Made by a program: the position numbers and the translations under genes
Origin: Armatimonadota bacterium
GTDB lineage: Bacteria; Armatimonadota; Zipacnadia; UBA1398; JAKPQA01
NCBI GenBank assembly: GCA_029547025.1
Contig: JAKPQA010000145.1
Location: forward strand, 1-64,000
Length of the DNA: 64,000 bases
Direction: 5' to 3'
The notes under the pieces: generated by a model
Database searches by the model: none
Told to the model about the DNA's origin: nothing
Seen by the model: the letters and a program-made list of their open reading frames with translations, nothing else
Part shown: positions 18,293 to 27,259 of the stretch, one piece after another
How positions within the stretch are numbered: the first letter of the stretch is position 1
Layout of the letters: every line of letters starts with the position of its first letter

Positions 18293-19963
18293 TCACCCGG
18301 ATCCCATCGGCACCGGTGGCGACGCTCGCGCGGCCAGTTGGCGCCCTTCGCTTGTGTCCAGTAGCCGGCGGCAGCGATCGTTGTGGACGAGCTCGTGGCC
18401 CACAACCACGGCCACATACCAGAGGGCCACATGCCCCCAGCCGAACGGCCCGCCGCACTGCCACACACCCCATGGCAGGTTAGCGAACACGGCCGTGGTT
18501 CGGACGATACCTTCTACCAGGATGCTGTTGGCATAGTTCAGCACATAGGAGAGGCCGGGCAGGGGAGCCACGAGCACCGCCGAGGCCATCCCCAGGATGG
18601 TCAGCGCGCCCGCGAGGGGCACCACGACCAGGTTGGACACCACCGACGTCAGCGATGCCTGCCGAAAGTGCAGCAGCAGAAGTGGCGTCACGGCGAGCCA
18701 GACGACGCTCGACACGCGCAGCCCACAAAGGACCCACTGCCACGGCCCGCCGGCGCGCCGCCGTGGGCGCAGCGGCAGGTGGCCAGGACGGAGCACCTCG
18801 TCGCGGCCCATCCCCAACCACACCAGCGCCACCGATGCCGCCACGGAAAGCTGGAACCCAGGACGGAACACCGAGCAGGGGTCGGCGGCCATGATGATGA
18901 GCGCGGCGGTGGCGAGGGCGGTCATGGCGTCGTAGTCGCGGCGCAGCGCCAATGCCGTCGCGGCCAGCACTCCCATGAGCGCGGCGCGCGAGACCGATGC
19001 CTCCGGTCCCACGAGCAGCGTGTAGGCGGCGATCAGCGGCACGCAGGCACACGCGCCCACCCAACGCCACGGTCCCGGGCCGCGCGTCAGCGCCAGCACC
19101 ACGCCGGCCAGCACGGCAACCTGGGTGCCCGACACCACGAGGATATGGATCGTGCCGGCACGGCGAAAGTCGTCCTCGATGGAGCGGGGGAGCTGAACGG
19201 ACTGCAGGCCGGCCACTGCGGAGAGCATCAGGTCCGTCGTGAGGCTCGGGCTGGCGCGTGGCATGGTGCGTACCAGCCGGTGGCGGAGCCAGGCGCGGAC
19301 GCGCGCGGTGACCGCCGGCGTCTCAACACGCTGGCTCCGCAGCCGGAGCAGCTCGTCGCATCCGACGAGCTCGAGGCGTATGTCATACCTCAGGCGGTAG
19401 TAGGCCTCGACGTCGAATTCACCAGGGCCGGCAGCCGGCGCGATCGGCTGCAGGTAGCCCGTCACTCTCACACCGTCCCCAACGACGAGGCCCGACGGCG
19501 TCCCCATGTGGGCGAGAACGGTCCGGTCCGTCGGCCGTGCCCCTGGTGATGTACGGAACTCCGCAACCCGGAGCGGCACTCGGCGGAGGCCCCACCCGGG
19601 CGCTGCCGACTCGAGGGCGGTGCCCGTGAGCGTAACCTTCTGCCCGGGAACATACGCCGGGAGGGTCCAGCGGGTGACTGCGTGCCGCAGCATGGCCGTG
19701 GTGCCGACCAGAAGCCCGGCCGCCAGTGCCAGAACCGCGCGGACGCCAGGCCGCGGCAGCCGGGGCAGCCCGATGGTGGACACACACAGAAGGGCCACCA
19801 GCGACCGGACGATCCACGGCCACGACATGAGACGCTCCACCGCCGCTGATGCCGCGATCGATGGACCTTCAGCGGCCAGGCCCCGCCATGTCGCCAAGCC
19901 GGCGACCGCCCCGGCCCCATAGCCGGCTGCGAGCCACACCAGCGTTCGCCGGACCATGGCCAT
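18293..19963 (-). CDS. comEC: ComEC/Rec2-family competence membrane protein lacking the metallo-beta-lactamase domain
   Basis: A 556-residue multi-pass membrane protein of the ComEC/Rec2 family, the inner-membrane channel for single-stranded DNA during natural transformation. It has N-terminal hydrophobic helices, an OB-like extracytoplasmic region (about 100-200; VGDGVRVTGYL) and the Competence domain with TIHILVVSGTQVAVL (about 270-284), matching the family's H-x-L-x-VSG motif. Full-length ComEC of about 750 residues usually ends in a metallo-beta-lactamase-like domain; here the protein stops soon after the last helices, so that domain is absent. It follows pth by 18 bases. Type IV pilus genes upstream support a role in DNA uptake, though no ComEA or DprA lies in the window. 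Confidence 0.85.
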   Translation of the reverse strand: MAMVRRTLVWLAAGYGAGAVAGLATWRGLAAEGPSIAASAAVERLMSWPWIVRSLVALLCVSTIGLPRLPRPGVRAVLALAAGLLVGTTAMLRHAVTRWTLPAYVPGQKVTLTGTALESAAPGWGLRRVPLRVAEFRTSPGARPTDRTVLAHMGTPSGLVVGDGVRVTGYLQPIAPAAGPGEFDVEAYYRLRYDIRLELVGCDELLRLRSQRVETPAVTARVRAWLRHRLVRTMPRASPSLTTDLMLSAVAGLQSVQLPRSIEDDFRRAGTIHILVVSGTQVAVLAGVVLALTRGPGPWRWVGACACVPLIAAYTLLVGPEASVSRAALMGVLAATALALRRDYDAMTALATAALIIMAADPCSVFRPGFQLSVAASVALVWLGMGRDEVLRPGHLPLRPRRRAGGPWQWVLCGLRVSSVVWLAVTPLLLLHFRQASLTSVVSNLVVVPLAGALTILGMASAVLVAPLPGLSYVLNYANSILVEGIVRTTAVFANLPWGVWQCGGPFGWGHVALWYVAVVVGHELVHNDRCRRLLDTSEGRQLAARASPPVPMGSG

Positions 19964-19981
19964 GGCCCCCCGGGCGCCATC

Positions 19982-20566
19982 TCACCGGTTATGGGCGTTC
20001 ATTGCATGATCAATGCCCACCCGCACGCAATCGTACACAGCGTCTGCCGCTTCGTCGAGCCTCGGAGACAGGACTTCGAGCTCTTCATCGGAGAGGGTCG
20101 ACAGCACGTGCTCGACGAGTTGGGCGCGCGTCACGGGCCCCCCCACGCCGATCCGCAAACGCGGGAAGTCCGTGGTGCCGAGATGCTGAACGATGGACTC
20201 GAGCCCCAGATGACCACCGGCGCTTCCCTTCCGTCGCAGCCTCAGCCGGCCGAGCTCGAGGTTCACGTCATCCGCCAACACGAGCAGCTGGCTGGGCAGC
20301 AGGCGGAGTTCCTGCAGCGCGGCCTGCGCCGCCAGGCCGCTGCGGTTCATATAGGTCATGGGTTTGACGAGGGTGACTTTGCATCCGCCGATGTGGCCCT
20401 CGGCACTCAGGGAGCGCCAACGGTGAGACCACGTGCGGATACCCATGCGGGCGGCCACTCGGTCCACCACGTCGGCGCCCACGTTGTGGCGCGTGCCCGC
20501 ATACTCCCGGGGTGGGTTCCCCAGTCCCAGGATCAGCTGGATGCGCGGCTCGAACGCGTCGGTCAT
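19982..20566 (-). CDS. pth: peptidyl-tRNA hydrolase
   Basis: Releases peptides from prematurely dropped peptidyl-tRNAs so the tRNA can be recycled. The 194-residue protein has the standard length and motifs: LGLGNPPREYAGTRHNVG (11-28) with the catalytic histidine in TRHN, KPMTYMNRSG (about 68-77), LADDVNLELGRLRLR with the catalytic aspartate (near 97-111) and GSAGGHLGLESI after it. The ATG at 20566 is 9 bases after the preceding gene's stop. It is followed closely by comEC. An essential housekeeping gene. Confidence 0.97.
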   Translation of the reverse strand: MTDAFEPRIQLILGLGNPPREYAGTRHNVGADVVDRVAARMGIRTWSHRWRSLSAEGHIGGCKVTLVKPMTYMNRSGLAAQAALQELRLLPSQLLVLADDVNLELGRLRLRRKGSAGGHLGLESIVQHLGTTDFPRLRIGVGGPVTRAQLVEHVLSTLSDEELEVLSPRLDEAADAVYDCVRVGIDHAMNAHNR

Positions 20567-20575
20567 GGGTCCAGT

Positions 20576-21322
20576 CTAGTCCTCACTCGCGGGTGACACG
20601 ATCGCATAGAACACAACGACCCCCAGCGCGCCCAGCCAGCACAGCAGCAGCATCGCCGAAGGGCTGATCGCCCCGCAGATCCCGAGTGCGGAAGCCGGAA
20701 CCACCAGGGCCGCCAGCGGCACGATGCCGTAGGCCGCCACGGGGCTGCCGGCGGCTCCCGCCAGCGGCAGATGCGCCCCGCACCGGAAACACTCCCGGAT
20801 CCTGGCGGCGTTCTCCGCCCGGCACGTCGCGCAGATCCAGTTCTCACCGGCAGAGGCCCGCTTGAGCTGTGTGGTGACCTCCAGGGCGCGCTGGACGGCC
20901 GGATCGCGGGGACCGAGGGCCATGGCCCGCTCGTACAAGCTGACCGCCTCGGCATAGCGACCCAGGTTGCGGAGCGCTTCGGCGGCGTACACGTAGGCGC
21001 CCCTGTTCCTGGCGTCGAATGCGATCGTTCGGCGCCATTCCGCCAGTTCGCGTTCCGCCACAGCCAACTCATCGCGCCGGCTCAGCATCCGGCGAGCGTA
21101 CGGCAAGCAGCCGATGGCCGCGATGATGACCACCCCGAGCGCATAGCCCGGCGCGGCCCCCCAGATGCTGTGGCATACACCACACAGGCCAAGCACAATG
21201 CCGCTGGCTGCGGCCGCCTCGGATCCGGTCAGGGCGCGATCGAGGTACATCCGCGGAACGTAGTAGAGCGCCAGTGCCACGCTCGGTGCCGTGACCAGAA
21301 GTGCCTCGGGGTGAAGCTCCAT
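20576..21322 (-). CDS. membrane protein with TPR-like helices and a zinc ribbon
   Basis: A 248-residue protein of unknown function. The N-terminal part has hydrophobic segments (about 7-20, 38-68), then a helical region with a TPR-like repeat (YVYAAEALRNLGRYAEAVSLYERAMALGP, about 107-135). A four-cysteine zinc-ribbon element follows (WICATC then CFRCG, about 159-180), and two hydrophobic segments fill the C-terminal 60 residues. The zinc ribbon resembles RanBP2-type or short zinc-ribbon motifs of membrane-associated bacterial proteins. The ATG at 21322 avoids overlap with the upstream gene ending at 21345, and a GGGAGG lies somewhat far upstream. It sits between a secreted protein and pth, suggesting co-transcription. 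No specific function can be assigned. Confidence 0.75.
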   Translation of the reverse strand: MELHPEALLVTAPSVALALYYVPRMYLDRALTGSEAAAASGIVLGLCGVCHSIWGAAPGYALGVVIIAAIGCLPYARRMLSRRDELAVAERELAEWRRTIAFDARNRGAYVYAAEALRNLGRYAEAVSLYERAMALGPRDPAVQRALEVTTQLKRASAGENWICATCRAENAARIRECFRCGAHLPLAGAAGSPVAAYGIVPLAALVVPASALGICGAISPSAMLLLCWLGALGVVVFYAIVSPASED

Positions 21323-21344
21323 GGCGGGCCCGAGCGGACCTCCC

Positions 21345-22190
21345 TCACGAGGAGCCGGACTGTCGCACGGTGGCCCGAAGGTCCGGGATGGTGCACGAGC
21401 CCAGCACCGTGGTGGCTCCGTTCGCCCCGACACCGTAGGCCGTCAGCCTGATGGCGGCCCGCCACTGCGACGCGGCCAGCATACCGTAGTCCGTATAGTA
21501 CGTGCTCCGCATGTTGGCGTTCAGGGTCCCCACCAGGCGGATGCCCCCCTGCTCGATGGACAGGGGCACACGCAGCTTGTGGTCCACGGTGGCCGTCGGC
21601 CGGCCGTTGGCGTTGCCCACCTGGCGCAGGATCGACTCGCATGACACCAGTGGGGCGCCGCCTGACGGTGTGCGGACCTGGTACTCCAGACGCCACGACT
21701 GGCCCACAGACACGGGCTTCTCCGGAAACCGCACCACGCGGCTCAGGTCGTTCACCAGCGACAAGGGATCGAAGCCGGCGGCGCCACCCACGGCCGTGCT
21801 CGAGGGAGCCTGCCCCTCGAAGCCATAGACCCGGCCCAGCACATCTTGCTTGAACCGCATGGTGCGACCGGCCAGGTTCAGGGGCACGCTCTGGCCGTTG
21901 TAGGTCGCGTTGGCGGCCAGCACCTGCATCTCAACCAGGCGCGTGCCATCGGTGCCGGCCTGCAGGACCTTCTCGGACGCGCGCATGCCGGCAACCAGGT
22001 TCAGCGGGGTCTCCTGTGCCCCGGCTTGGGTCGCGACCTGCACCTTGCCCTCACCGGACATCTCCATGTCGTATGCGGTGCGCATGCCCGCCGGTGGTTG
22101 GTAGCGAAGAGAGACGGTCTGGGCGTATGCCGGAAGGGTCATGACACACGCCAGACAGAGCCCGAGGATGCCACGCGACTGGAATCGCAT
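21345..22190 (-). CDS. secreted protein of unknown function
   Basis: A 281-residue exported protein with a clear signal peptide: MRFQSRG, a hydrophobic core and a cleavage site after PAYA (about residue 23). The mature part is beta-rich, with YDMEMSGEGKVQV early and paired segments describing what looks like a two-layer sheet. VSVGQSWRLEY (about 158-168) resembles a segment seen in several DUF families of planctomycete-like secreted proteins, but I would not name a family. A strong GAGGAGG site precedes the ATG at 22190. The 55-base gap upstream shows no clear promoter. Confidence 0.75.
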   Translation of the reverse strand: MRFQSRGILGLCLACVMTLPAYAQTVSLRYQPPAGMRTAYDMEMSGEGKVQVATQAGAQETPLNLVAGMRASEKVLQAGTDGTRLVEMQVLAANATYNGQSVPLNLAGRTMRFKQDVLGRVYGFEGQAPSSTAVGGAAGFDPLSLVNDLSRVVRFPEKPVSVGQSWRLEYQVRTPSGGAPLVSCESILRQVGNANGRPTATVDHKLRVPLSIEQGGIRLVGTLNANMRSTYYTDYGMLAASQWRAAIRLTAYGVGANGATTVLGSCTIPDLRATVRQSGSS

Positions 22191-22245
22191 AGTGGATGCC
22201 TCCTCACACGGGGATCAGCACGCGCAACCCCTCGTACTCCCCAGC

Positions 22246-23208
22246 TTACCCCTCGATCCGGCAATCCACACCCAAAGAAGCAGCCGCGTCTCGCAGAGCC
22301 TGCATCGTCTCCGGCGTCGGTGCTTCGGTTCCTTTCAGCGGGTACTCCGACCCGAGGCTCGCGTGTTTGCTCTCACCGAGTCGGTGGTACGGCAGAAGCT
22401 CCATGGGCGCATAGGGAGCTCGCTCCCGCACGGCCTGGGCGATGGCGCGGATGGCCTCGGGCGAGCCATTGAACCCGGGAATCACTGGGACACGAGCCAC
22501 GAGCGGGACGCCTCGAGTCCCCAGCTTCGCCAGGTTGGCCAGAAGCCGATGGTTGCTGCTCCCGGTCCACTCGCGGTGGGCCTCGGCGTCGGCGTGTTTC
22601 ACATCGAACAGAAGCAGGTCGATGCGGTCCAGCATCGGCTCGATCACGGAGAACGGTGCCTCACCTGAAGTGTCGACGGCCACGTGGCGGCCACGGCGGC
22701 GGAACAGGGAGAGCAGAGCATCGAGGAACACGGGCTGGGCAAAGGGCTCGCCACCCGATATGGTTACGCCGCCGCCCGAGTTCTCATAGAAGGGCGCGTC
22801 GCGCTCGGCTTCCGCAACAACCTCACCCGCGGTGGCCTCTCGGCCACTCATCACCAGGGCCCGCGCATAGCACTCTCGGGTGCACGTTCCACAGTCCTGG
22901 CACCGGTCGCGCAGGATCTGACGGATTCCGTCACGGACGACGACGGCGCCCCGAGGGCAGTTCTCGATGCACCGATCGCACCCGATGCAGTTGCGGGGGA
23001 AGAACATCAGCTGCGGCTGCCCATGTACCGCCTCGGGGTTGTGGCACCACCGGCAGCGAAGGGGGCACCCCTTGAAAAAGACCGTGGTGCGGATACCCGG
23101 GCCGTCGTGGATCGCGAACCGCTTGATGTCGAAGATGATCCCCGTTACGGCTTCGAGGGCGTCCGGGGCGGTAAGGGTGCCGGGTGATCCGGCCGGATCC
23201 AGTCCCAA
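22246..23208 (-). CDS. glycyl-radical enzyme activating protein (radical SAM, PflA-like)
   Basis: Radical SAM enzyme that installs a glycyl radical on a partner enzyme such as a pyruvate formate-lyase or diol-dehydratase type protein, in the absence of oxygen. The radical SAM cluster motif is C48-x3-C52-x2-C55 (CPLRCRWC). A ferredoxin-like insert follows with two sets of four cysteines (C74, C77, C80, C84 and C103, C106, C109, C113), the form seen in activases of the larger glycyl-radical enzymes. SGGEP near 146 binds SAM. The 320-residue frame lacks an ATG before the conserved part; TTG at 23208 begins one base after the sigma-factor stop (TGA-G-TTG) and is the likely coupled start. No glycyl-radical enzyme gene lies in the window. 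Confidence 0.9.
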   Translation of the reverse strand: MGLDPAGSPGTLTAPDALEAVTGIIFDIKRFAIHDGPGIRTTVFFKGCPLRCRWCHNPEAVHGQPQLMFFPRNCIGCDRCIENCPRGAVVVRDGIRQILRDRCQDCGTCTRECYARALVMSGREATAGEVVAEAERDAPFYENSGGGVTISGGEPFAQPVFLDALLSLFRRRGRHVAVDTSGEAPFSVIEPMLDRIDLLLFDVKHADAEAHREWTGSSNHRLLANLAKLGTRGVPLVARVPVIPGFNGSPEAIRAIAQAVRERAPYAPMELLPYHRLGESKHASLGSEYPLKGTEAPTPETMQALRDAAASLGVDCRIEG

Positions 23209-23209
23209 C

Positions 23210-24640
23210 TCATTCCAACTCCGCAGCACGAGTTGCGGCGAGTGCGCTCCGCAGGAGCGATGGCGTTCCCGTGGCGCGCAGTCCGCTGAAGAGCGCGTGA
23301 GCACGGACGTAGCCGTTGCCGCCTGCTTCTCGTGCCGCGTTCAGGGCGCGGCGCGAGGCCTCGATCAGGCCCGCGTCATCCAGGGCGTCCACCGGGTACA
23401 CTGCCACACCCGCTTTGATCGTCAGATACTTGCCCCGCGGTGATGTCGCACCGATTCGCTCCTGGGCCACACGCTTCACCAGACGATCGGCCAGCCGGGC
23501 CGCCGTGTCGCCGGTCTGGGGTAAGATGAGTCCGAAGGTGCCACCTTCCAGCCGAGCTACCACGTCGACGCGACGGATGTTCGTCCCGAGCAGCATGGCC
23601 ACCCGGCGCAGGGCCTCGTCGCCCGCCGCCGCCGTCGCCCGGCGGTTGTACTGGGCCAGACCGTCGATATCGATCAGCAGAGCGGCCAGCTCGTGTGAGT
23701 ATCGCTCGGCCCTCAGGAACTCCTCCCGAAGTCGCTCCTCGAAGTAGTGCAGCCCGCGGAGGCCGGTCAGGTCGTCGCGTGCGCCACGCTCCTCGATCAG
23801 CCGGAGCTGGGCCCGCCGGCGCTCGATCTCCGCGCGAAGGCGCAGCGAGGCCTCGCGCTGCTCCTCCCGTGCCAGCGAGCTCCGCAGCTTCCGCAGCGCC
23901 GCGCGGACCAGGTGGGACACGTAGTTGCACGATACTCCCAGTCTGCGGGCGATCTCCGTCTGACTGAAGTCGCGAAAGAAGAAGTACTCGATGACCTCGC
24001 GCTCGATGGACTTGAGCTTCGCCAGCGAGCTATCCAGAACGATGCGGTCCTCCACCGGCAGTTCCAGCGTCGAGTGCTGCAGGCTCCGGATCTTCTTGGT
24101 ATCCAGCCGGTGGGCACGCCCCGACTCCTCGTCCTCATCGGAGACATCCAGCGAACCCACCTGGAAGGTGTTGCGGGTCCGCAGCACTTCGAGCACCGCG
24201 TCCTCGCCGATGTTGACCTCCTTGCAGATCTCGGCCACCGACGGGTACCGCCCGTGCTCTTGGGTGAGCTGATCAATGGCGCGGCTGACCTTCTGGTTGA
24301 GCTCGTACAGCCAGCCGGGTTCACGGATGATGGACTTCCGGTCGCGCAGATAGTGCTTGATCTCACCGAGGATCAGATGCGTGGCATAGGTGATGAACTT
24401 GACCCCACGCTCGACATCATACATGTCCACGGCCTTGATGAGGCCAATGTAGCCCTCCTGCACCAGATCCTCGGTGGGCTCTGAGGTGTTGGGGATGCTC
24501 CGGGCCACACTCTCGACCAGGCCCGAGAACTGCGCGACGATGCGGTCGCGGATCTCCGGTGCGCGGGTCTTGGCGTACTCCCGAAACAGCCGGTCCAGTT
24601 CCTCAGGCGGTATCTGCCCGCCCGATCGGGTACGACCCAT
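23210..24640 (-). CDS. sigma-70 family sigma factor fused to a degenerate GGDEF domain
   Basis: A 476-residue fusion. Residues about 35-255 form a sigma-70 group factor of the SigB/F/FliA kind: region 2 with EDLVQEGYIGLIKAVDMYD (57-75) and KFITYATHLILGEIKHYLRD (81-100), a region 3, and region 4 with a helix-turn-helix (TEIARRLGVSCNYVSHLVR, about 228-246). A charged helical linker (257-288) leads to a GGDEF-type domain (289-395) starting DDLTGLRGLHYF. The metal-binding DID (324-326) is kept, but the signature is EGGTF (365-369) instead of GGDEF, so cyclase activity is unlikely and nucleotide sensing more plausible. It follows the pilus genes and shares a stop-start junction with the activase gene. 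The fusion is in one uninterrupted frame. Confidence 0.9.
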   Translation of the reverse strand: MGRTRSGGQIPPEELDRLFREYAKTRAPEIRDRIVAQFSGLVESVARSIPNTSEPTEDLVQEGYIGLIKAVDMYDVERGVKFITYATHLILGEIKHYLRDRKSIIREPGWLYELNQKVSRAIDQLTQEHGRYPSVAEICKEVNIGEDAVLEVLRTRNTFQVGSLDVSDEDEESGRAHRLDTKKIRSLQHSTLELPVEDRIVLDSSLAKLKSIEREVIEYFFFRDFSQTEIARRLGVSCNYVSHLVRAALRKLRSSLAREEQREASLRLRAEIERRRAQLRLIEERGARDDLTGLRGLHYFEERLREEFLRAERYSHELAALLIDIDGLAQYNRRATAAAGDEALRRVAMLLGTNIRRVDVVARLEGGTFGLILPQTGDTAARLADRLVKRVAQERIGATSPRGKYLTIKAGVAVYPVDALDDAGLIEASRRALNAAREAGGNGYVRAHALFSGLRATGTPSLLRSALAATRAAELE

Positions 24641-24833
24641 CCTCTAGTCTCCCTCGTGCTCTTCGTCCCTCAGGCAGACCGGCACAGCGGCCGGACACAC
24701 GCGCGCACCCAGCCCCGGGCACGGCTCCCACAGCGTCCCGCCCCCGGTCTGGCGTGCTCGCACTGCCTCTTCCTCGCACGACCCACTTTCCGAGTCCGGT
24801 GCCCGTTCTCCTCCGGTCCCGGCCGCCCCGGTG

Positions 24834-26066
24834 CTACTTCTGCTGCTGCATCGTCTCGAGCACATCGTAGATGGGCTTGAGCACCGCCACAGCCACGAAA
24901 CCGACAAAGCCGCCGAGTCCCACGATCATGATCGGCTCAATCAGCGACGTGAGCCCCTTGATCATGGCGTCGACTTCCTCTTCGTAGAACACGGCGACCT
25001 TATTGAGCATCTCGTCCAGCCGACCGGTCTCCTCGCCCACCTGCACCATCTGGGTGGTCATCAGGGGGAAGATGCCGGACTGCGCAAGGGGCTCGCAGAT
25101 CCGCTCGCCCCCGTGGACCGCAGTGCGGGCTTGGCGGATTGCGTTGGCAATAACGGCATTCCCGGCCGTGGCCTCCACGATCTCGAGGCAGCGGAGAATC
25201 GACACCCCGCTCGCCAGCAGTGTCGCCAACGTGCGGCAGACACGGGCCACCGAGATCTTGAGAACAAGATCCCCCACGATCGGGATCTTGAGCTTGAACG
25301 AGTCCAGCTTCAGCCTCCCCGACTCGGTGCGTCCGACCATCTTCCAGGCCGTCACGACGCCAATGATGACCAGGATGGGGAACCACCAGTACTGGCGCGC
25401 GGTGGCCCCGCTGTTGAGCAGGACTGTGGTGAGTACAGGTAGTTTGTAGTCTTCGCCCACAAGACCGGCAAAGATCGTCTTGAACTGGGGGAGAACGAAG
25501 AACACGATGCCAATGGTCATGAGCAGCGCGAAGGCGAACACCACGCAGGGATACATCATGGCCGACTTGATCTTGGTGCGGATCTCCTGCTCGTTCTCCA
25601 GGTAGCCCGCGATGCGCTGCAGGATCACGTCCAGGATGCCGCCGATCTCAGCGGCCCGGATCATGTTCACATACAGGTCGTTGAACACCCGAGGGTGCTT
25701 CGCCAGTGCGTCGGCCAGACTCAAGCCCGACGCGATGTCCAGTTTGACCCCCTGAATGGTCTCTCGGAAGAAGGAGTTCTTGGTCTGCGCCGCCAGGATA
25801 TCCAGGCTCTTGAGGATCGTCATGCCGGCGTCGATCATGGTTGAGAACTGCCGCGTGAACACGACCAGTTCTTTGAGCTTGACTCCCTGAAAGCGGGCGT
25901 TGATGCTCGCCATCTTGCCGCCTTCGGAGGTGACGACGGCGATGTCGACTGGGTGGTAGCGCAGCTCGCGCATCCGCTGGATCACGGCATCGCGGCTGTC
26001 TGCCGTGATGGTTGACCTTACCGTATTGCCCGCCGCGTCGACGGCCTCATATCGGAATACCGGCAT
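24834..26066 (-). CDS. pilC: type IV pilus inner-membrane platform protein PilC
   Basis: Inner-membrane platform of the type IV pilus (GspF superfamily), which couples the PilB and PilT motors to pilin addition and removal. The 410 residues are the standard length: a small N-terminal domain, two repeated GspF domains (about 68-190 and 270-395), each starting with a VFTRQFSTMIDAGM- or ISVARVCRTLATLLASGV-type segment, and three hydrophobic helices near 170-195, 220-240 and 375-395. GEETGRLDEML near 345-355 is typical. It follows pilT by 74 bases. A gap of 193 bases without a visible gene separates it from the sigma-GGDEF gene. Confidence 0.95.
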   Translation of the reverse strand: MPVFRYEAVDAAGNTVRSTITADSRDAVIQRMRELRYHPVDIAVVTSEGGKMASINARFQGVKLKELVVFTRQFSTMIDAGMTILKSLDILAAQTKNSFFRETIQGVKLDIASGLSLADALAKHPRVFNDLYVNMIRAAEIGGILDVILQRIAGYLENEQEIRTKIKSAMMYPCVVFAFALLMTIGIVFFVLPQFKTIFAGLVGEDYKLPVLTTVLLNSGATARQYWWFPILVIIGVVTAWKMVGRTESGRLKLDSFKLKIPIVGDLVLKISVARVCRTLATLLASGVSILRCLEIVEATAGNAVIANAIRQARTAVHGGERICEPLAQSGIFPLMTTQMVQVGEETGRLDEMLNKVAVFYEEEVDAMIKGLTSLIEPIMIVGLGGFVGFVAVAVLKPIYDVLETMQQQK

Positions 26067-26140
26067 CCCGATCTCCCCTTCCCGGAGTGAAGGGCACTGG
26101 CAGGAGCCTCGACAGCCCCGTACGGCAGGGCCGGTCCTCG

Positions 26141-27238
26141 CTAGTGCCGGCCACCGAACGAACCCGAGCAGAGACGATTAAAGTTATCCTTATCCAGGCA
26201 CTTCAGTTCGGCTTCTTCCCGTGTCACGCGGCCCGAGAGCACTAGCTCGGCCAGGGCCGCATCCATCGTTATCATGCCAAGCTCCTTGCCCGTTTCGATG
26301 GCCGACTGAATGTGAAACGACTTCCCCTCGCGGATGAGGTTGCGGATGCCGGAGGTGGCGACCATGAACTCGATGGCGCAGGTTCGCCCCGTCCCGCCCG
26401 CCAGAGGCACCAACTGCTGACTCACCACACCCTGGATCGCCCCCGCGAGCTGGACCCGAACCTGCTCCTGCTGATCGGGCGGGAACACGTCGATGATGCG
26501 GTCGACCGTCGCCGGAGCGCTGTTCGTGTGCAGGGTTGAGAACACGAGATGGCCGGTTTCGGCCACGGTCAGGGTGGCTTCGATGGTCTCCATGTCGCGC
26601 ATCTCGCCGATGAGGACCACATCCGGGTCCTCTCGCAACACGGCGCGGAGTGCCGCGGGATAGCTCAGCGTGTCCTTGCCCAGTTCCCTCTGGTTGATCA
26701 TGCTTTTGTTGTGCTTGTGAATAAACTCGATCGGGTTCTCGACCGTCATCACATGCACGTTCCGGACCTGGTTCACGTGGTTGATCATGGTGGCCAGCGT
26801 GGTCGACTTGCCACTGCCCGTGGGTCCCGTGACCAACACCAGACCACGCGGGAGCTCCGTGAAGGCCTTCAGGACGTCGATGCCGGGAAGGTTCATCTCC
26901 TCCATGGTCGGGATGCGATCCGAAATGGCCCGGATGGCGGCGCCGACCGAGCCCCGTTGGCGGTACACGTTGAAGCGGAAGCGGCTCAGGCCCTTGACGC
27001 CGTAGCTGAAATCCAGCTCGCGGGTCTCCTCGAACTCCTCAATCTCGCGATCGGTGAGCACATCGTAGACCAGCCGTTGTGTGTCGTAGTCAGTGCATCG
27101 TTCATACTGAGTGGGTTCCAGCTCGCCGTCGATGCGGAGCATGGGGGGCAAACCCACCGTGAGGTGAAGGTCGGAGGCTTTGCGCTCGACGGTCAGTGTG
27201 AGAAGCTCGTCAATGTGAACGTCTCGAATGCTTTGCAC
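26141..27238 (-). CDS. pilT: type IV pilus retraction ATPase PilT
   Basis: Hexameric cytoplasmic ATPase that powers pilus retraction. The 365-residue protein has an N-terminal PAS-like domain (ASDLHLTVGLPPMLRIDG), Walker A GPTGSGKST (about 137-145), Asp box and Walker B LIGEMRD (near 214-220), the His box HLVFSTLHTNSAP, and the PilT-specific AIRNLIREGK-like segment (SGIRNLIREGKSFHIQ, about 308-323). It lies 21 bases after the HDOD gene and before pilC. Assignment to PilT rather than PilB rests on the length, the missing N1 domain and the C-terminal segment. Confidence 0.96.
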   Translation of the reverse strand: MQSIRDVHIDELLTLTVERKASDLHLTVGLPPMLRIDGELEPTQYERCTDYDTQRLVYDVLTDREIEEFEETRELDFSYGVKGLSRFRFNVYRQRGSVGAAIRAISDRIPTMEEMNLPGIDVLKAFTELPRGLVLVTGPTGSGKSTTLATMINHVNQVRNVHVMTVENPIEFIHKHNKSMINQRELGKDTLSYPAALRAVLREDPDVVLIGEMRDMETIEATLTVAETGHLVFSTLHTNSAPATVDRIIDVFPPDQQEQVRVQLAGAIQGVVSQQLVPLAGGTGRTCAIEFMVATSGIRNLIREGKSFHIQSAIETGKELGMITMDAALAELVLSGRVTREEAELKCLDKDNFNRLCSGSFGGRH

Positions 27239-27259
27239 CGCTGACCCTCCACGGCGGCC

